A stretch of 13,495 nucleotides of DNA from Beroe ovata (GCA_946803715.1 CAMPET010000055.1:72466-85960); one strand, 5' to 3'; shown: positions 1 to 7,591, counted from the first letter of the stretch. Numbers and translations: made by a program. Notes: generated from the sequence alone by a model not told the origin.

Positions 1-44
1 CCTCACCCCCCACTGCTCCGTCTTCAGTCCACAGTTTTGATTTT

Positions 45-172
45 TCAGTTATGAGTGTTCAGTATTCAGTGTTCAGTGTTCAGTATTCAGTGTTCAGTAT
101 TCAGTGTTCCGTGTTCAGTATTCAGTGTTCCGTGTTCAGTATTCAGTATTCAGTGTTCAGCATTCAGTGTAT
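45..172. repeat. TTCAGT(A/G) minisatellite in GFM1 intron 2
   Basis: About 13 copies of a 9-bp unit, TTCAGTGTT or TTCAGTATT with a few CCGTGTT variants, run in tandem. They alternate partly as an 18-bp higher-order unit. The array lies within the region left of GFM1 exon 2 and is presumably intronic. Its apparent open frame (Phe-Ser-Val/Ile-Gln-Cys-Ser repeats) is simply a product of the repeat. Confidence 0.85.
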
Positions 173-280
173 TAAGTTTATATACAACTGTTTATACTAT
201 ATCAAATGAGTACAAAGTGCAACTGAAACTAAAGGTGAAAACTATAGGTGACTAGTGAAATCTGCAACTATTGCCTCTAC

Positions 281-688
281 CTTTCACATCGTGAATGGCA
301 TCAATTCGACCACTGTAGAAGAGTATCCGTTCTGTGACAGTTGTCTTGCCAGAGTCGATATGTGCAGATATCCCTGAGACAAGACGTATAATATGACGTG
401 ACGGTAATTATCAAACGACGTGAAGAGTTGTTGTTACATATCATATCGCATACAGAGTAAGGTGAAGTGGTCACTTACTGTGTTACGGTACTGTAATAAC
501 AGCAGCTACAACGCCCCCAACAACTGCTTACCAATGTTCCGGATGCTTTCCACGCTTGTTTTTGCAACATCCTCCGCTGAAAAGACTGATTCAGAGAGGC
601 ATCGAGTGGGACTCAGCTGAGAGCTAGCTTTGAGAAGAGGTGTCAGATTGCAGGGCCTCTTGCGTAACCGACCCAAACATCGTATCAT
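281..688 (-). CDS. GFM1: Mitochondrial elongation factor G1, first two coding exons (partial)
   Basis: EF-G1 is the GTPase that translocates tRNA and mRNA on mitochondrial ribosomes. Seen: exon 1 is 688-532 (ATG at 688) and ends in phase 1 at donor GTAAGC. The intron is 531-374 (158 bp) and ends CTCAG. Exon 2 is 373-281 and ends in phase 1 at donor GTAGAG. Joined, they give 83 codons plus one base. Residues 1-30 are rich in Arg, Lys, Ser and Leu with few acids, as in a mitochondrial presequence. The [15 protein letters not shown] stretch (about 50-64) holds the translational-GTPase P-loop A-H-I-D-S-G-K-T (56-63), and [10 protein letters not shown]...HDVKG follows, as EF-G1 proteins do. Known: the AHIDSGKT loop and the HxVKG tail are typical of mtEFG1 rather than of EF-Tu or EF2. 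The rest of the protein (G2-G5, domains II-V) must lie left of position 1. The second mitochondrial EF-G (GFM2) is possible but less likely. Confidence 0.88.
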
Positions 689-915
689 ACCTATGTGTGT
701 ATAATCCTATAACTCTATAACAGTGATTGTACTAAATTGATATCTTTTAACATGGTGTAGTCTATTGGTATCCGTAAAATCATCGGTAAGTTTGGTTACT
801 TATTACAGAAAGAACTGAAGAATGTTTATCAAATACATAATTTAGTTTAGATTCAATTCATCAGTTAAAGGGAACGTTTTCATTATTATAAAAACACAAC
901 TTCCCTCATCGGCCA
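689..915 (-). promoter_or_regulatory. GFM1 promoter / RPAP2 3'-end interval
   Basis: This 227-bp interval lies between the RPAP2 stop and the GFM1 start, with both genes on the minus strand. It must hold the RPAP2 3' end and the GFM1 promoter and 5' leader, if the two are separate transcription units. It is AT-rich. I see no AATAAA or ATTAAA on the minus strand, only weak AATAAG- and AATAAT-like words, and no convincing TATA box. The role is inferred from position only. Confidence 0.4.
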
Positions 916-2265
916 TCATCTCAGAATGTTACAAAGATATTCGAAATCTGCTCTTTCAGGAAACAATGTCTCAACTTGCGACCATAGTATTTCCAAGAAC
1001 TGAAGCATACTGTATTTAGAGTTCAATGCAGGAGTTACAGGATGGATGTTGGCTAAAATCACTGCCCCAATCGCAAGCCACTGTTTCTCTGAGAACATGC
1101 AGTTTGAACTTTGGATATCAAATAAGGCAATCAGCTTTATGATTACATCTGAAAAATCGCTGTACTCGCAACCAGACATGGAAGACAACAATTTCACGAT
1201 GACAAGTTGCACTTTCTGCATAACTATGCTTTGGCGTTGTTGAGTCTGATTCACAGAGTCAACTCTCGGGAGAGAAATCTTAGTCACAGGCTCCTTCACT
1301 TCACCTATACGGAAACTGCTATTGTCAAGGGACTTGCGATCTGGGATGGGCAAGGTCACGGGAGGAGCATTGACTTTGAGGTCCTCATCAAGTAAATCAT
1401 CGGATTCGTCATCATGGGATTCTTCATCTGATTCACAGGAACGCATTTGCTTGATATACGCTGTTGAATGGGATGTTTTCCACATCAGCAAACAATGCTT
1501 TACAGTCTCTGACACAGAAATTTCTGGTTTACTCGTTCTATTTGTTGGACTTTCACTGTCTGAATCACTGTCGGCCAAATCAAGCCAAGCAAATTGAGCA
1601 TCTAGAGTACCCCTGATATCTAAAGTCGCATTGGATTTAGAGACAGTATTATTCCGAGTACTACGAATTTGCTCCTTGATAACACCTGGCTCCACATTTG
1701 AATTTAATTTCAGATGCTTATCATCAATTTTCAAGTTTTTTGGAAGAGCCTCTTCCTTGGTAGGAGCACTTTTTAGTTCCTGTTGGGCAGGAACAATGAC
1801 AATGCTTTCATGTGCAGAATGTGGCACCAGCCATACTGGACAATCAGACAATTGATCTCTGAGATTGCGTGAACAGTTAAAACAGAATGCACTACAGAAC
1901 TTGACCCTCTCTTCCATCTTATAAACCTTGTTCAGCTTTGCATTGATAGCATAAATCTGTTTCTTGATGACGGCAGGCAAGGTGTTCCCACATGGTGGGT
2001 ATCCACAGTTCTTGATGATAGAACGTTCCTCTACAATGTCATTGTAGACACTCTGATTGATGAACTGCAGAGACTTCTGGAGGAGCTCACAAGACACAGG
2101 GTTGTCCAACATTCGTTCTACAATCCGGTATGCTTTCTCCTCTCGAGCAACACGATCCAGTATTTGCTCTTTCACTTCTCTGTCATCTGTAATCTTGGAT
2201 GGAGCTTTGAATGCTACCTTCTTTTTCTTTTTACCTCGCACTGGATGCGTCTTGTTATCAGCCAT
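916..2265 (-). CDS. RPAP2: RNA polymerase II-associated protein 2 (Rtr1-type CTD phosphatase)
   Basis: RPAP2/Rtr1 binds RNA polymerase II, helps its assembly and nuclear import, and is linked to removal of Ser5 phosphate from the Rpb1 C-terminal repeat. It shuttles between cytoplasm and nucleus. Seen: one uninterrupted 449-codon frame. Residues 12-16 are five lysines, NLS-like. The Rtr1 zinc domain spans about 30-147, with C87-x4-C92 (NCGYPPCGN) and C124-x3-C128 (KFCSAFC), the two half-sites expected of the family. It is followed by a Ser/Asp/Glu-rich linker (231-240 and 277-296) and a conserved-looking helical tail (about 350-449, with FSDVIIKLIALF and QWLAIGAVIL). The human protein is longer (about 612 residues), mostly because of its linker. 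The ATG at 2265 fits because the basic N-terminus starts directly and the DNA just upstream is a noncoding tandem repeat. No intron is present, unlike the two neighbouring genes, and no poly(A) tract marks it as a retrocopy. The frame is intact and probably functional. Confidence 0.93.
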   Translation of the reverse strand: MADNKTHPVRGKKKKKVAFKAPSKITDDREVKEQILDRVAREEKAYRIVERMLDNPVSCELLQKSLQFINQSVYNDIVEERSIIKNCGYPPCGNTLPAVIKKQIYAINAKLNKVYKMEERVKFCSAFCFNCSRNLRDQLSDCPVWLVPHSAHESIVIVPAQQELKSAPTKEEALPKNLKIDDKHLKLNSNVEPGVIKEQIRSTRNNTVSKSNATLDIRGTLDAQFAWLDLADSDSDSESPTNRTSKPEISVSETVKHCLLMWKTSHSTAYIKQMRSCESDEESHDDESDDLLDEDLKVNAPPVTLPIPDRKSLDNSSFRIGEVKEPVTKISLPRVDSVNQTQQRQSIVMQKVQLVIVKLLSSMSGCEYSDFSDVIIKLIALFDIQSSNCMFSEKQWLAIGAVILANIHPVTPALNSKYSMLQFLEILWSQVETLFPERADFEYLCNILR

Positions 2266-2271
2266 ACTAGT

Positions 2272-2336
2272 GAATAATTATACTGTAATTATACCCTAAT
2301 CAGTATAATTATACCCTAATTATACCCTAATCAGTA
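2272..2336. repeat. AT-rich tandem repeat at the RPAP2 promoter
   Basis: Three copies of AATTATACCCTAAT, two of them followed by CAGTA, plus a variant copy, lie directly upstream of the RPAP2 ATG on its 5' side. The repeat replaces what would be the core promoter or 5' leader. A TATA-like word occurs in each unit, but a regulatory role is only inference. Confidence 0.7.
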
Positions 2337-3150
2337 ATTGGTAGCCTTCGCAGTGCCTGAAAGACAAAGCCCCAACCAGAGACTTGAATGAATTTATTGG
2401 GGTCATGATGAGTGAAGCCATAGTATTAGTGAAGGGAATAGTGGGCAACCGGTTTGAGAAAAACAGGCTATTAATAGGTAGTGATATGAAGTCAAGATAA
2501 TGAGGAATTCAAGCGCATTTGATTTTTGATAACCTGCTTCCTAAATCAGGACTACTAGATTTTGGGGGTAGGAAATTACTTATAATCGAAAGATTAGAAT
2601 GAGCTACATAATATATCATGACATATCACAATACATCTTGAATCAAGATTCTTGATGTTGAGTTGAGGCCCCATGATCTTATACTCAGAAGTTATCCTTT
2701 ACTAGAAAACCTGTCAAGTAAATTCATGCAAAATGCATCGGATACAAAAGCAGGACGCTAATTTAATGTACGACAAAATCCTTATCCTTCATGTAAGGAT
2801 AAGAATGAGTGGTTAGGCTATCAACTTCTGTGACAGAGTGGTCTGCATGAAACCCCATGGTTTCCATTTCTTGTTTAATAATCTATAACATGCCATACAG
2901 CAAGGATCTCCACTGTGTTTGCCAGGCAAGGCGCATAACCACTTGGATTGGTTAATGGTTATGCGGTTATTCGAATATTGGGCTGTTCTACTAAGATTCA
3001 CAAAGATTCAAATTGTATTCCAAATGTCTGTTAGCTGTAAATATATTTTGAGATTTAGCCAATTTGCCTTAATCCAAATATATTCTGAAAAAATTGGGTT
3101 GGGCAACCTGGATAGATTTGACGACATTTCAGGGCAATGGAATGGTTTTT
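2337..3150. other. Non-coding stretch, no gene recognised
   Basis: No frame over 85 codons and no recognisable protein. Small items seen: a palindrome ATCTTGAATCAAGAT (about 2634-2648) and a perfect 9-bp hairpin CTTATCCTT / AAGGATAAG with a 5-nt loop (2781-2803). A short minus-strand frame (2813-3001) has a Cys-rich patch, GDPCCMACYR, but nothing else supports it as a gene. Confidence 0.5.
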
Positions 3151-3245
3151 TAGGGGACCGTTCACATATTACATAATCAGCCAAGGGGGAGGGGGTTTCC
3201 AAATGATAACGCTTGATAATGGAGGGGGGTTTGGCCTTGATAACA
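3151..3245. repeat. G-rich dispersed-repeat-like block
   Basis: The block starts AGGGGACCGTTCACATATTA and soon reaches the runs AAGGGGGAGGGGG and GGAGGGGGG. The combination of GGGACCGTTCA, a TTACATAATC-like word and AAGGGGGAGGGGG resembles a degenerate repeat that recurs in many invertebrate genomes. That resemblance comes from memory, not from a search. The G-runs could form a G-quadruplex on the plus strand. Only one copy is visible here, so repeat status is unproven. Confidence 0.4.
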
Positions 3246-3349
3246 TATTCAAGACATCTTTAAAATTCGACGCTTGTCAAACTGCAAGTCTTAAGTTTGG
3301 CATGTACTCATGTATCATTTTCGGTGTGTGAAAGAGGGATCTTTTGGTA

Positions 3350-3490
3350 ACTTTGATGATGAATAGGACGAGAAGTGTTGTACCGAACAATCAACGCTTC
3401 GTTGCTGTAGCAATCAACGCTTCGTTGTACTGCTAAAGTAAAATGTTCGTTACAACACTTCTCGTCATCAAAGTATTTATCATCAAAGTA
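3350..3490. mobile_element. Fold-back (MITE-like) element
   Basis: Inverted arms of 23 bp at 3367-3389 and 3444-3466 match at 22 of 23 positions (GACGAGAAGTGTTGTACCGA paired with its complement). Looser outer arms begin ACTTTGATGAT (3350) and end ATCAAAGT (3489), and the outer right motif is present twice. The centre holds two copies of CAATCAACGCTTCGTTG (3388-3404 and 3411-3427), each itself a small hairpin (CAACG-CTT-CGTTG). There is no coding capacity, and no clear target-site duplication was found. Confidence 0.7.
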
Positions 3491-3588
3491 TGATTTTCTC
3501 TGATTAAGTTTGCAGTATGTGGAACATCACGGGTGTAAGTATCAGATCACGTGATTTAATCTAAGAGGCAAGTAACTGTATGCAGTTT

Positions 3589-3789
3589 GCACTCACTGTG
3601 CTCCCCTCTACTGAGCATATACTTAGGTACTGTATATCGCTGGCACTCACTGTGCTCCCCTCCACTGAGCATATACTCACTGTATATCACTAGCACTCAC
3701 TGTGCCCTATTCTACCGAGCATATCCTCACTGTAAACAACTTATTATTTACTGTGTATCCTCTCTACTGAGCGTATAAACTCAGTATCC
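3589..3789. repeat. Four-copy tandem array, unit about 50-54 bp
   Basis: Copies start at about 3589, 3643, 3693 and 3745. The shared core is CACTCACTGTGCTCCCCTC, then CTACTGAGCATATACT and ACTGTATATC. The last copy is diverged (TTTACTGTGTATCC...CTACTGAGCGTATA). The short plus-strand frame across it is a by-product of the repeat. Confidence 0.8.
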
Positions 3790-4828
3790 CACTCAAAATG
3801 GCCAAGAAGGTAGACTGGATACAAAACAGTGAATAGCAGTCGGCATACTACCCAATTATTAACACCCCTCTCTGAACTCAAACTTCCCTCCGATAACCGG
3901 GCATGATCTTACGAGACATATCCTGGAAACACCGCCATTAGGGCATTACCTATCTTACCGAACAAGACGCAACTAATTAACCTCTCAGCCGATTTGAAAT
4001 TCCCTACTTAAATCGGGCATGAGATAAGCTCGAAACAAAGTCCAGGTATTATCAGAGTCTGGAACAGGGACCATTTGAGCGATATCTTGATACGCGAGAT
4101 GGGTCAACAATTAGCAACCCTTCTTGGAGATAATCAGCCGGGAAAATTCCCGCACCACCCTCCTCCCATCACAAGACCCTTCATAAGGAGCGCAACCCCA
4201 GAGTTCCAGAGTAGTTGTTGCAACCCCCTGTTCCTTGAGCAACTGCTCCTCTCCCCACTTCCTAATGTTAGTTGGCCTGAGATTCCACATTTTATCTTGC
4301 GTGAATTCTCCTCCTATCCCCTTTGATATTCTGAATCATGAAACTCCGACTTACTCCCTTCACATACTATAACCATACCTTCTTTCTTAGATTCGGCCTA
4401 ACATAGAGTAGCCCACGTCGTCCACCTGATCGTCCTCACCTCCTCACCTCCTCTTATTCTCCTATCATGGATGCTACTAACACTTCCTCATATTGAGAGA
4501 CATTTCATAATATATTGTTAGGATTACTAGGATTTCATTGATTACCAACTCCTTGCGTATCTCTTGTTATTGATCTGACTCCCCTCAAAATTCCAGTGAA
4601 TTCTATCAACAATATAACCAACATGGTAGACCCCTATCTGATGCCCGGCTGAGCTTACCAAGGCAATAATTGCAAGCAAGGGCTATATATTATTCCTGAT
4701 CGTCACAGGACTCGCAGTCACTGGAGCCTGGCCGAATAACCGCCAAAACAAATGTGTCTGAGTGTCACGTGGGTGACAAGCCCAACCAACATCGAACAGC
4801 ATACATTTTAGAGAATTAATACCAATCA
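3790..4828. other. Non-coding stretch with a diverged direct duplication
   Basis: No gene recognised. Two diverged copies of a segment, starting at about 3858 and 3977, share the order ATTAAC, CTCT, a TTCCCT block, a CGGGCATGA core (ACCGGGCATGATC versus ATCGGGCATGAGA) and a final TCCAGG or TCCTGG. They are offset by about 119 bp. An 83-codon plus-strand frame (4075-4326) has no recognisable domain. The stretch could be the 5' region of the decayed retroelement that follows, but this is not shown. Confidence 0.4.
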
Positions 4829-5070
4829 ATGCAGAAAGCAGCCGATAGGGCGAGTGTAGGCCAGTCTGTGAACTGTGAACATCCTACAGGCATGTCTGTC
4901 GAGTCCTGGATCAAAATATTCAAGGTTGCTTCTCTACCTTGGGATCTGAACACTAACAGACAGTAGAGCAAGTCCAAAGTCATTTCCCTCCTGCCTCATT
5001 GAGCTAGTAATCCACTGTAGGAGGCTCTATACCATATCCCCTTGTCCCTTTCAGACCTTTCTGTCAGTAG
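4829..5070 (+). pseudogene. Possible gag-like retroelement remnant
   Basis: The frame opened by the ATG at 4829 gives a readable stretch with MSVESWIKIFKVAS, then, after a stop, SKVISLLPH, and after two more stops EALYHIPLSLSDLS. The spacing (W-x2-F...LL...AL-x-x-x-P) resembles the capsid-like part of LTR-retrotransposon Gag proteins. Three in-frame stops show that it is dead if real. There is no zinc knuckle, primer-binding site or LTR pair that I can see. Chance resemblance is a serious alternative. Confidence 0.22.
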
Positions 5071-5156
5071 GGTGGTGGGGGGTAGGGGGTTGGCGTGTGA
5101 TTACGGAATATCAGTTATCAGTTGGACAAAACCTTTGAGGTGACACCCATTACTGA

Positions 5157-5629
5157 ATTCAGCCGATTCTGGATATCCAGTATTAGATTGTGGGCAGTAA
5201 GTTGATGACAGATTTGTTCAGGAAGATTACTGATGCTAATAGATATCTTGAGTTCTCTAGTTCTCATCCACACCACACATTTAGGGGTAAAGTTAATGAT
5301 CAAGCCCTGTTGAACGAGAGATTATCTAAGCTTGGTGGTTTCTTCAAACAGACCTGGTGAACTAAGTGATGGACGAGGTAAAGGTGAAACCGAGTATACT
5401 TCCACTGTCTCCATGGATCATCATTTAGGGCTCTGGCTTTAAAGAAACAAAATTGAAAGTTAAGGAGATGAACCAGTTAGTGGTCAATTCATGTACATGG
5501 AAGGACACTGATCAGAAAAAAGTCCCGCGTTTACAGGTTGTGGCAAGAGAAGCACCTTATTTGAAAGATACCCTATGTAGAAAAAATAATTTGACACTAG
5601 CTAGTGAGTTAATAAAAACAGGAGCAGTA
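5157..5629 (+). pseudogene. Penelope-like element reverse transcriptase fragment, decayed
   Basis: The plus-strand frame 5157-5360 reads ...ILDIQY-stop-IVGSKLMTDLFRK, then ITDANRYLEFSSSHPHHTFR, then LLNERLSKLGGFFKQT, then a stop. The order L-D-x-x-x, KL-x-TDL-[FY]-x-K-x-TD-x-N-[RQ]-YL-x-F-x-S-[SC]-HP and L-x-x-R-L-x-x-x-G matches the region after the catalytic palm in Penelope-like RTs. The usual SQ-x-x-R-x-RR segment is missing between the two halves. A second piece at about 5450-5629, in another frame (VPRLQVVAREAPYLKDTLCR), resembles the short RT tail with a 'P-x-L-[KR]-D-x-L-x-R' motif. No GIY-YIG endonuclease follows, because minus-strand LINE sequence begins at about 5626. Internal stops and frame changes make it non-functional. 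A related RT class cannot be excluded. Confidence 0.5.
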
Positions 5630-5659
5630 TAAATAAATAAATAAATAAATAAATAAAAA
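5626..5659 (-). repeat. (ATTT)n tail with terminal hairpin of a LINE
   Basis: On the plus strand this is a run of ATAA units. Read on the minus strand, the sequence TTGCCTGAAGGCAA (a 5-6 bp stem with a tiny loop, about 5662-5675) is followed by AAATTTTT and eight or so ATTT units. A hairpin followed by a short tandem tail is the known 3' terminus of CR1/L2-type LINEs, so this is most simply the 3' end of the endonuclease-bearing element next to it. Confidence 0.6.
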
Positions 5660-5691
5660 TTTTTGCCTTCAGGCAACTCTAATATGACATT

Positions 5692-6129
5692 TCACTCGTC
5701 GTTAATTTGATTCATTGAATTATGTACCCACACAGGNATGTAAATAACTGATCCACCACCATCACTATAAGATTTCTTCCTGCTAGCTTTAGTTCTATCT
5801 AATATGAAATTCCTGTTCCCTAAGAAACAATTAAAACCTGCAATATCCATTTCACTGCTCTCAAGGCTACTATTAAAAAATGTTTCTGTGATACACACAA
5901 TGTCAATGTTATGCAAATCAACTGTTAGCTTCAGCTCAGGAAGCTTCCCACATAAATTATTTGCATTGGTGTAAAAAACTCTCAGGTGTTCTTTCTTGTG
6001 CTCTTCAGTTATCTTTATTCTTGGTTCTTCTACCACATGTTCTCTTGGTTCTTCAGCTGGATCATCTTTTTCCTCTCCTCTAGCCTCTTCCTTCTCTCCT
6101 GCCTGGCAAAAAACTTTGCNTACAACTGC
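5692..6129 (-). pseudogene. CR1/L2-like LINE, N-terminal endonuclease fragment
   Basis: A minus-strand frame is open from 6129 to the TGA at 5692. It starts with an acidic, Lys/Glu/Pro-rich stretch (EKEEARGEEKDDPAEEP). A typical opening of an apurinic-type LINE endonuclease follows: RVFYTNANNLCGKLPEL, then DIVCITETF (with the catalytic-type E of the ET motif), then AGFNCFLGNR and SDGGGSVIY. It stops after about 110 endonuclease residues, before the remaining catalytic Asp and His motifs, and goes straight into a hairpin and an (ATTT)n tail. The central endonuclease and all of the RT are missing. An N at 5737 falls inside the GG-x-x-IY-x-P part, and another at 6120 in the leader. The frame begins just after TTTTTAATTTAG, which looks like a 3' splice site, but this may be chance. 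In normal LINE order this piece belongs upstream of the RT, yet the RT piece lies 5' of it on this strand. Confidence 0.7.
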
Positions 6130-6164
6130 CTAAATTAAAAACCTGAACAGACTAAATAAATAAT

Positions 6165-6966
6165 GTTAATGAGAAGCAATGTTAATACCCTTCTTTTTTG
6201 CAACAAAAGGGTTCTCTAACAAGTATTTGTTGAACTTTTCTTTACGTTCCATGAAATTGGGACTACCCTATTTTTCTGATAATCAAATGCGACACACTCC
6301 AATAATTTTCAATGGAACCGTTTGAAATTGACTCTTTCTTGAATAATTCTAAGTTAACTTTAAAAGACGCAACATTTTCTGAAGATTTTACATAGCCTGG
6401 TAACCTGTTCCAATAATTCTTTATCCTATCCGGGAGAAAACACTGTCTTAATTTACAAGCATCGTTACCAGCATTGACTTTAACTCTACTAATAATATTA
6501 CACCCAGACCGACCCAAGTTAAAAACATCTTTTGCATAGTTGACTTTCCCAGATACAATCTTAAATGCTTCTATAAGGTCACCACGTATTCTTCTTTCCC
6601 CTAAGGTTGTCAAATTCATCATTTCTAATCTTTTGCTATAAGGCAAGAGACCTATGTCGTTAGCTAACCTTGTAAATCTCCTTTGAATAGATTCTAATTC
6701 TAAAATTGTACCCCAATTTCCGTGACTTGTTGCTGGGTTCCAAAGTTGTACACAATACTCCAGTTTAGGACATATTATGGTCTTGTAAATTTGTGACAAG
6801 ATCTGATAATGTCTGTTAATCAGATTCCTCGAAATCCAACCAATATTTCTATTTGCTTCCTTGATACAGGACTTAACAGTATTAGTGTGACTTTGAAATG
6901 CGTGGGGAGCTGGAGGGGCAAACTGGTTTGTCTTCGCAAATCCAGTGATGCAGATGATATTAATGT
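6165..6966 (-). pseudogene. CR1/L2-like LINE, C-terminal reverse transcriptase fragment
   Basis: The minus-strand frame, recognisable from about 6897 to the stop at 6263, reads SHTNTVKSCIKEANRNIGWI, then QIYKTIICPKLEYCVQLWNP, ELESIQRRFTRLANDI, LPYSKRLEMMNLTTLGERRI and RGDLIEAFKIVSG, then an FKVNLELFKK tail. This is the standard post-palm C-terminus of CR1/L2/Jockey-group LINE proteins (PKLEY-x-x-x-W-x-P, IQRR-x-TR, R-L-x-x-L-x-x-L-x-x-RR-x-RGDLI). The frame may stay open up to about 6966 with unrecognisable sequence. The RT catalytic motif is absent, so the copy is 5'-truncated, as is usual for LINEs. A hairpin (about 6186-6211, ACCCTTTTG...AAGGGT) and a short ATTATTTATTTAG tail (about 6160-6175) follow, giving a plausible 3' end. 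Confidence 0.8.
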
Positions 6967-7110
6967 TTTAGGGGCCATATCTACATGGTCCATTATAAAA
7001 AGGATATTAAAGATTTCAACAGTTCATTCATTATCATTCATGAATAAAACCTGCCAAGAATTCTGTTCTAATTGTGGTTGAGGAAGAAGAAATGGTTGGA
7101 TAAAATGTGA

Positions 7111-7490
7111 CAAATTTTTGCGGCGCGTGTTTCCAAAAATTATAAAAAGTTTTTTGACTGTCCATGTCGATGATAGCCCGGCCCCAGGCCCCTGTCGCGA
7201 AGAATTTCATCACGCGCGCGCCGCAAATTATTTTCGCTGCGCGCTGGCGCTTGCATGTGCAGTTTGCGGCACTGCGGCAGTGCAGCTAGGTTAAGCATCG
7301 CCAGGCTTTCGCACTAACCTTATTTATACTATTTAGTGACTTCTGTTTATCGCGCGCGCTTTCATCAAAGGCCGGTCAAATTATGAAATGTTACAAATCA
7401 ATATTCATTGTTGCCGATCGATGCGATGATAGAGCCTGTCAAAAATTTCGTTTCGCTTCGCGGCTTGCATCAGCGGTCTGGCATCTCCCG
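7111..7490. repeat. CpG-rich block with inverted GCGGCGCG arms
   Basis: The block is much richer in CG than its AT-rich surroundings (CGCGCGCGCCGC, CTGCGCGCTGGCGC, TATCGCGCGCGC, TTCGCTTCGCGGC). TTTTTGCGGCGCGTG (about 7115-7129) and CACGCGCGCGCCGCAAAT (7211-7228) are imperfect inverted copies, and a related AAAATTTCGTTTCGCTTCGCGG lies near 7441-7463. It could be a degenerate mobile repeat or a CpG-rich regulatory region upstream of MMS19. No coding frame is seen. Confidence 0.5.
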
Positions 7491-7591
7491 ACAATATTTA
7501 TTATTGTTCTATTTTAACCAAAATATTCACTAGGTTACTGAAGTGATGTTGCACATTGAAAGAATTTTTCCAATTAAAGATTAACTACTGT

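Noticed and set aside
55-255. Frame encoding Phe-Ser-Val/Ile-Gln-Cys-Ser repeats
   Set aside because: It is translation of a minisatellite with no gene-like features.
420-620. Plus-strand 66-codon frame
   Set aside because: It is antisense to GFM1 exon 1 and its intron. The minus strand carries the recognisable protein.
1046-1855. Several plus-strand frames of 62-91 codons
   Set aside because: All are shadows antisense to the RPAP2 coding sequence.
2919-3331. Overlapping frames on both strands
   Set aside because: No domain, no homology that I recognise, and they run into a G-rich repeat.
3589-3789. CRISPR-like array
   Set aside because: The units are adjacent tandem copies that diverge along their whole length. 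There are no constant short repeats with unique spacers, and the context is eukaryotic.
5118-5303. Minus-strand 61-codon frame
   Set aside because: It is antisense to the Penelope-like RT fragment, whose plus-strand motifs are far more protein-like.
6809-7081. Plus-strand 90-codon frame
   Set aside because: Its first part is antisense to the LINE RT fragment, and the rest has no recognisable content.
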